Assembly: GCF_023100805.1 (NCBI RefSeq)
Contig: NZ_CP095855.1
Location: 7,729,001-7,793,000 of the forward strand
From: Chitinophaga filiformis
GTDB taxonomy: Bacteria > Bacteroidota > Bacteroidia > Chitinophagales > Chitinophagaceae
Direction: 5' to 3'
DNA length: 64,000 nucleotides
A program made the position numbers and the translations under genes. Below the pieces are notes generated by a model. That model was not told the origin of the DNA, did no database searches, and saw nothing but the letters and a program-made list of their open reading frames with translations. Shown here piece by piece: positions 60,632-64,000 of the stretch (its first letter is position 1; each line of letters starts with the position of its first letter).

Positions 60632-60994
60632 TTAAGCCTGGGGCGGGTGAAAGAAAGAGAATAAAGGAGTATGCAGTTCAGGATCCTGATAATAAACGAT
60701 GAGCTTTGAGGAAGGTGCAAGCGGCGCGAAGTCAAACTCCTGCGGAGCATCTATAAAAGATACTTCATACTTTTCTTTGCCTGTGGTACCATTTTGCTGC
60801 TGCTGTTCATCCTGTTGCAGCTTTTTTCTGAGGTAACATTTACCGTTACAGTGCATGTCAGGTTTGTCCCTGTTTTCGCACAATACACGGGCTATATATG
60901 CCTGATCGATCTTATACTTCACCATAATCACAGCCTGGCTGAAGTTTTGCAACAGCAGTCCCAGGAATACGGATATGACGAATATATATCTCAT
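60632..60994 (-). CDS. Small cysteine-containing exported protein, first gene of the TonB-receptor operon
   Basis: 120 residues. An N-terminal hydrophobic segment (MRYIFVISVFLGLLLQNFSQ) acts as signal or anchor. The conserved core VLCENRDKPDMHCNGKCYLR carries cysteines at 39, 49 and 53 plus H48, a layout I recognise as recurrent in small hypothetical Bacteroidota proteins but without an assigned function. A Q/K-rich linker and a tail ending FSFFHPPQA follow. It is 211 bp upstream of the TonB receptor on the same strand; the gap has no gene. The Cys/His cluster suggests metal handling. The -7 element lies 5 bp before the ATG. Confidence 0.75.
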   Translation of the reverse strand: MRYIFVISVFLGLLLQNFSQAVIMVKYKIDQAYIARVLCENRDKPDMHCNGKCYLRKKLQQDEQQQQNGTTGKEKYEVSFIDAPQEFDFAPLAPSSKLIVYYQDPELHTPLFSFFHPPQA

Positions 60995-60999
60995 TGATG

Positions 61000-61031
61000 C
61001 AAAAATAGGTCAAGACTTGTCCAATTTCAAA
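61000..61031 (-). promoter_or_regulatory. Promoter of the TonB-receptor operon (TTTG-N20-TATTTTTG)
   Basis: On the minus strand TTTG at 61031-61028, a 20-bp spacer and TATTTTTG at 61007-61000. The ATG at 60994 follows 5 bp after the -7 element, implying a near-leaderless transcript. Confidence 0.65.
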
Positions 61032-61306
61032 TGATTTATGTCATGTTGCGGGGAGATCCTGGTAAGCAATAAAACCAAGCTCCCGGATTATTACCGATGG
61101 TCGCCTGAGCCGGATATTGCTATTTGAGCTATGCACGAATACCGTTTTGATGCCGTGGATGATGCTTCGTGCCCTGGCCTGGTAAACTGCAAAATTTCAG
61201 CACAAGGAGCGCATTAATATACTTGCATATATGTAAAGCGAAACCTGAAATCAAAATTACCTGTAAAGCCAATCCTGAAAAATGTTACTTTTTTGCCGTC
61301 CTGATA

Positions 61307-61401
61307 CCGCTTTGATACCGCTTATATACCGCTAATGCTACGTTAATCTTACGTTCATGAACGTAAGATTAACGTAGCATTAGCGGTATATAAGCGGTAT
61401 C
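61307..61401. repeat. Very long perfect palindrome, split by the IS insertion
   Basis: The arms 61314-61357 and 61358-61401 are perfect inverted repeats of 44 bp each with no spacer (centre TTCA/TGAA). Removing the IS and one ATC copy extends the right arm by AAAGCGG (62898-62904), which complements CCGCTTT at 61307-61313. The original palindrome therefore had 51-bp arms, 102 bp in all. Each arm holds several ATACCGC-type words. Confidence 0.93.
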
Positions 61402-61444
61402 TGTCAGGTCCTGAAATAGGTTTACACCTTAAAAAGTGTAAAAC

Positions 61445-61861
61445 ATGCAAAATTCAAACAATCAGAACAAAGGTGGACGCAAGGGACGCCTGGGACCACA
61501 GTTCCAATATGAGCAGTCGTTCATGAACAAAGTCGTAGCCGATTACATGGCCGGAGACCAAAGCATGAGCCAGGTCGCAGCTCGTTATAAGATCACTAAA
61601 CCACAAATAGCTTATTGGTACTCTCTTTTTTCTTCCGAACTTAGGCAAACGACTTTGGAAAAACCCATAATATCTACGGCCATGACAGAACAGGAAAAAA
61701 AGGAGTTTGATGCTTTAAGAAAGCAAAATGAAGAACTCCGTAAAAAGCTGGAACATGCCAATTTAAAGGCATTTGCTTTTCAGACAATGATCGAAGTTGC
61801 TGAAGAACAATTTAATATTGAGATCCAAAAAAAGCCTGGTACCAAGCCGTCTGCAGAGTAA
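61445..61861 (+). CDS. IS3-family transposase OrfA
   Basis: 138 residues. An N-terminal helix-turn-helix (MNKVVADYMAGDQSMSQVAA, RYKITKPQIAYWYS) would bind the IS ends. It is followed by a leucine-zipper-like coiled coil (about residues 80-115: EQEKKEFDALRKQNEELRKK). The frame ends in KKPGTKPSAE and a stop at 61861. Near its end lies the slippery sequence A AAA AAG at 61828-61834, where a shift to -1 leads into the orfB frame and gives the OrfAB transposase. Confidence 0.92.
   Translation: MQNSNNQNKGGRKGRLGPQFQYEQSFMNKVVADYMAGDQSMSQVAARYKITKPQIAYWYSLFSSELRQTTLEKPIISTAMTEQEKKEFDALRKQNEELRKKLEHANLKAFAFQTMIEVAEEQFNIEIQKKPGTKPSAE
61828..61834 (+). promoter_or_regulatory. Programmed -1 ribosomal frameshift site of the IS
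   Basis: A-AAA-AAG in the orfA reading frame, the classic IS3-family slippery heptamer. The -1 frame is open from 61822 through to orfB without a stop, so a shift here yields a fused protein continuing KAWYQAVCRVKEHYPDKDLG. Confidence 0.82.
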
Positions 61862-61884
61862 AAGAACATTATCCGGACAAGGAT

Positions 61885-62796
61885 TTGGGTAATGTTTGCG
61901 GACTGTTTGGTAAAAGCAGACAAGCTTTTTATAAGCGGAAAAACAGCGATCATCAATTTGGCCTGGAAATGGCCATCGTTCTTGACAAAGCGGAGCAAAT
62001 CAGAGCTTCACAAAAGCGACTGGGCGCCAGAAAACTTCATAGAATGCTTTCACAAACTCTTCAACATCATAAAATTAAATTAGGCAGGGATCGATTTTTC
62101 AATCTGTTGGCTGAAAATGGAATGCTTGTCCGTAAAAGAAAACGTAAGAAAATACGGACTACCGATTCTAATCATCCCTTCAAAAAATATCCTAATCTGA
62201 TTAAAGAGCTGAAGCTTAGTCAGGCTAACCAGGTGTGGGTTAGTGATATTACTTACCTTCCTTTGGTAGGCTCCCGGTTCTGTTATTTGAGCCTGATAAC
62301 TGATGCTTATTCAAGAAAAATCGTCGGTTATTGCTTACATCCATCACTGGAGGCCGAAGGGCCTATTGAGGCCTTAAAAATGGCTTTATCGGATATAAAG
62401 AATCCCATCAAATATAGCCTGATTCACCACTCTGACAGAGGGTCACAATATTGTAGTAAAAACTACATAGAATTACTTAATGATAGTCACGTCGGCATTA
62501 GTATGGCCGAGAAGGGCAACCCGTATGAAAATGCCATTGCTGAGCGAGTAAATGGAATATTAAAGTTAGAATTTGGCCTGGACCGGTTATTTAAAAACTA
62601 TGAAGCCGCGGCTGCTATAGTAGCAGAGACTATCCGCATCTACAATGAACAAAGGCCTCATACAAGCTGCGACTATCTGACTCCGAATCAGGCACATACA
62701 AAACAAGGGGAATTAGTAAGGAGATGGCGAACCAAGAAAAAAGATGGTCCAAAATCAGGATTAACAGCAGATACTGTCAACCTGATCCAGGACTAA
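61885..62796 (+). CDS. IS3-family transposase OrfB (DDE catalytic part)
   Basis: 303 residues if counted from the TTG at 61885, but the frame is open back to 61822 and the natural product is probably the OrfAB fusion made by frameshifting. GLFGKSRQAFYKRK is the usual start of the OrfB region. The rve integrase core carries the catalytic triad: Asp in VWVSDITYLP, Asp in IHHSDRGSQYCS, Glu in NAIAERVNGILK. YNEQRPHTSCDYLTPNQAH closes the domain. All catalytic residues are present, and the element ends 98 bp later at its right repeat. Confidence 0.93.
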   Translation: MGNVCGLFGKSRQAFYKRKNSDHQFGLEMAIVLDKAEQIRASQKRLGARKLHRMLSQTLQHHKIKLGRDRFFNLLAENGMLVRKRKRKKIRTTDSNHPFKKYPNLIKELKLSQANQVWVSDITYLPLVGSRFCYLSLITDAYSRKIVGYCLHPSLEAEGPIEALKMALSDIKNPIKYSLIHHSDRGSQYCSKNYIELLNDSHVGISMAEKGNPYENAIAERVNGILKLEFGLDRLFKNYEAAAAIVAETIRIYNEQRPHTSCDYLTPNQAHTKQGELVRRWRTKKKDGPKSGLTADTVNLIQD

Positions 62797-62894
62797 AATC
62801 TAAAGAAAACAACCTTTTTAGGATTATCTTTTAATATTGTAAAATTCAAACGGATTATCTCACCAAAAGTGTAAACCTATACCAGGATAAGACA

Positions 62895-63103
62895 ATCAAA
62901 GCGGCAATCAAACCAGTCAAAACGCTCGGGAATGATAATGACCGGGTTGTCCTTTAAATATCATCTACTTTCTTTATATGATGCCAGTATTCCATCTCCC
63001 CGTTTTGGCGTCCTGTGAACATGGCTAAAATGGTGAAAGTAATCCTGCTATTATTACATCGACGGATATCGTCAACTGCCCGGCGTAGAAGGTGTACAAA
63101 CAG
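62895..63103. other. Intergenic region between the IS and sprA
   Basis: It begins with the second ATC target duplication and the AAAGCGG remnant of the split palindrome. No gene or further repeat is seen up to the sprA terminator. Confidence 0.5.
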
Positions 63104-63134
63104 AGAGGGGTGCCCCTGTTCGAGACACCCCTCT
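63104..63134 (-). terminator. Probable hairpin downstream of sprA
   Basis: A perfect 9-bp GC-rich stem AGAGGGGTG/CACCCCTCT (63104-63112 with 63126-63134), 26 bp past the sprA stop. On the minus strand only a modest T content follows (CTGTTTGT), so termination efficiency is uncertain. Confidence 0.55.
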
Positions 63135-63159
63135 GCGAAAAAAGATATTGAAAATGCTG

Positions 63160-64000
63160 TTATTGCGCCAGCATAAATCTCAGTGTTAAACCACCTCTGG
63201 TACTGGTGATCGGATAAGCAGTTGAAATAACCGGTATGGTCTGCCTGCGGTCATAGAAGAAACGCAGGTTCAGGCGGTTGTTCAACACGTAGTCAATAGA
63301 CGGCGATATACCGATCACTTTCTGTCCGCTTGTCGGTATCACCAGGTCAGCATCCAGCCTGTTGTTCACCGTCTTGTCGTCACGGAAGCTCATATCCAGC
63401 CTGAAGTTCATATCATTTTGCACCTTCTTGCCATCCTGTGGTTGTCCAAGGAATGCGAACTTCACGTTACGCAGACGGTAACTACCTCCCAGGGTGAGTT
63501 CTGTAGAACGCAGCTCTGTCAGCTGGTAATCGATCAGGCTAAGACTGAGTGAACGGTTCTTCTTGAATTCCACCCGCAGGTTCAGGCTGTTGGTGAAGGT
63601 CACATCAATACCCAGCAATGGTGCGAACTGCTCGGTCATGGTGATGTTTGGTATCAGGAAGTACGGAATATAGTTGCCGGAAACAGTATCCACGAATCCA
63701 GGATAACCGGCCAGACGTGGATCTTCATACAACAATGCGGAGTTGTATGAGCTCATGGCCAGGGTACCCACGTACGCATGTGTGAGCGATACGTTGGTAA
63801 AGAGCGACTTGAATGGTTCCAGTTTGGTTAATCCGTTGTAAGCCACACGCCAGTTTGGACGTGGTACATAATTGCTGAAAGGATTGCTGCGCACATTCGA
63901 TAAACCAGCGTTCTTCAGCAGGCCGATCTTCTCAGGGTCCTTGCCTGTATACGCAGCCAGGAATGCCGGTACCAGTACATCCTGTGCGTAACGGCCATAA
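63160..64000 (-). CDS. sprA: T9SS outer-membrane translocon protein SprA, C-terminal end (truncated by window edge)
   Basis: The frame is open from the right edge, so the start lies outside the window; about 280 C-terminal residues are visible. The apparent methionine at 63894 is an internal GTG, not a start. The visible part reads DVLVPAFLAAYTGKDPEKIG near the edge and then LKNAGLSNVRSNPFSNYVPR, with barrel strands such as PNWRVAYNGLTKLEPFKSLF and VEFKKNRSLSLSLIDYQLTE, ending GGLTLRFMLAQ. This matches the C-terminus of SprA (Sov), the very large outer-membrane barrel that forms the T9SS translocation pore. It is essential for export of the CHU_C and type A proteins found elsewhere in this window. 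Confidence 0.93.
   Translation of the reverse strand, partial: YGRYAQDVLVPAFLAAYTGKDPEKIGLLKNAGLSNVRSNPFSNYVPRPNWRVAYNGLTKLEPFKSLFTNVSLTHAYVGTLAMSSYNSALLYEDPRLAGYPGFVDTVSGNYIPYFLIPNITMTEQFAPLLGIDVTFTNSLNLRVEFKKNRSLSLSLIDYQLTELRSTELTLGGSYRLRNVKFAFLGQPQDGKKVQNDMNFRLDMSFRDDKTVNNRLDADLVIPTSGQKVIGISPSIDYVLNNRLNLRFFYDRRQTIPVISTAYPITSTRGGLTLRFMLAQ

Larger units (their letters stand above)
61402..62894 (+). mobile_element. IS3-family insertion sequence, complete (1,493 bp)
   Basis: The left end (61402-61430) and the right end (62866-62894, reversed) are terminal inverted repeats matching at 23 of 29 positions; both begin TGTC and share TCCTG and ATAGGTTTACAC. The 3-bp sequence ATC flanks both sides (61399-61401 and 62895-62897), as expected for IS3 elements. 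Joining the flanks restores the palindrome, which fixes the boundaries independently. It carries orfA, orfB and a frameshift signal, and both genes look intact, so it may be active. Confidence 0.93.

Noticed and set aside
1..64000. tRNA, rRNA or tmRNA genes
   Set aside because: Intergenic stretches were read for cloverleaf-like arms, CCA-adjacent stems and rRNA signatures; none was found. A covariance search was not possible.

Overview
The window reads as a chromosomal segment of a Bacteroidota bacterium, most likely Chitinophagaceae (Chitinophaga-like). Four things support this: many type IX secretion system (T9SS) proteins (PorP/SprF, SprA, a PorE-like protein, CHU_C-type C-terminal sorting domains), the Bacteroidota promoter element TAnnTTTG in front of many genes, little use of Shine-Dalgarno sequences, and the gene families present. 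It is mostly a core chromosome; the only certain mobile element is one IS3-family insertion sequence near the right end. The lineage is inferred from protein families only.

Layout. 1-9.6 kb: end of a T9SS type B cargo protein with its PorP/SprF partner, a peroxiredoxin, a tiny T9SS type A protein, an rRNA methyltransferase, grpE-dnaJ, an RlmK-like methyltransferase and a VWA protein. 9.6-17.4 kb (minus strand): O-methyltransferase, glucosaminidase/LysM protein and hpt; LOG protein; outer-membrane protein; GlcD-type oxidase. 16.4-21.1 kb: second cargo/PorP pair. 21.3-27.5 kb: recG, a mitochondrial-type citrate synthase, LptF/G permease, tgt. 27.6-30.9 kb (plus): glycosyltransferase, rsmG, and an ECF sigma factor with two small partner genes. 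31-36.2 kb (minus): M1 peptidase, rsmI, purS, pssA, aminopeptidase P. 36.6-42 kb (plus): pckA, folD, queE, PorE-like OmpA protein. 42.1-45.4 kb: a repeat-rich zone around an acid phosphatase and dprA. 45.4-56.5 kb (plus): SatD-like and DUF3307 genes behind a three-unit operator-like array, guaB, lnt, alpha/beta hydrolase, two tandem T9SS type B cargo paralogues, SDR oxidoreductase. 56.9-61 kb (minus): a three-gene TonB-receptor operon. 61.3-62.9 kb: a very long perfect palindrome split by an IS3 element. 63.2-64 kb: C-terminal end of SprA.

How the genes fit together. SprA (outer-membrane translocon), two PorP/SprF proteins, the PorE-like protein and five cargo proteins (four CHU_C, one type A) form the dominant theme: cell-surface secretion and probably gliding or adhesion. 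QueE and Tgt both belong to the queuosine pathway. PurS, GuaB and Hpt serve purine synthesis and salvage. PckA and citrate synthase sit at the centre of carbon metabolism.

The most unusual features are non-coding: a 102-bp perfect palindrome that can be reconstructed across the IS insertion; a 28-bp, three-unit dyad array abutting the satD start codon; a family of double-hairpin repeats seen in opposite orientations at 42.2-42.8 and 44.9-45.2 kb; and several genes whose -7 element lies only a few bases before the ATG, implying leaderless mRNAs.
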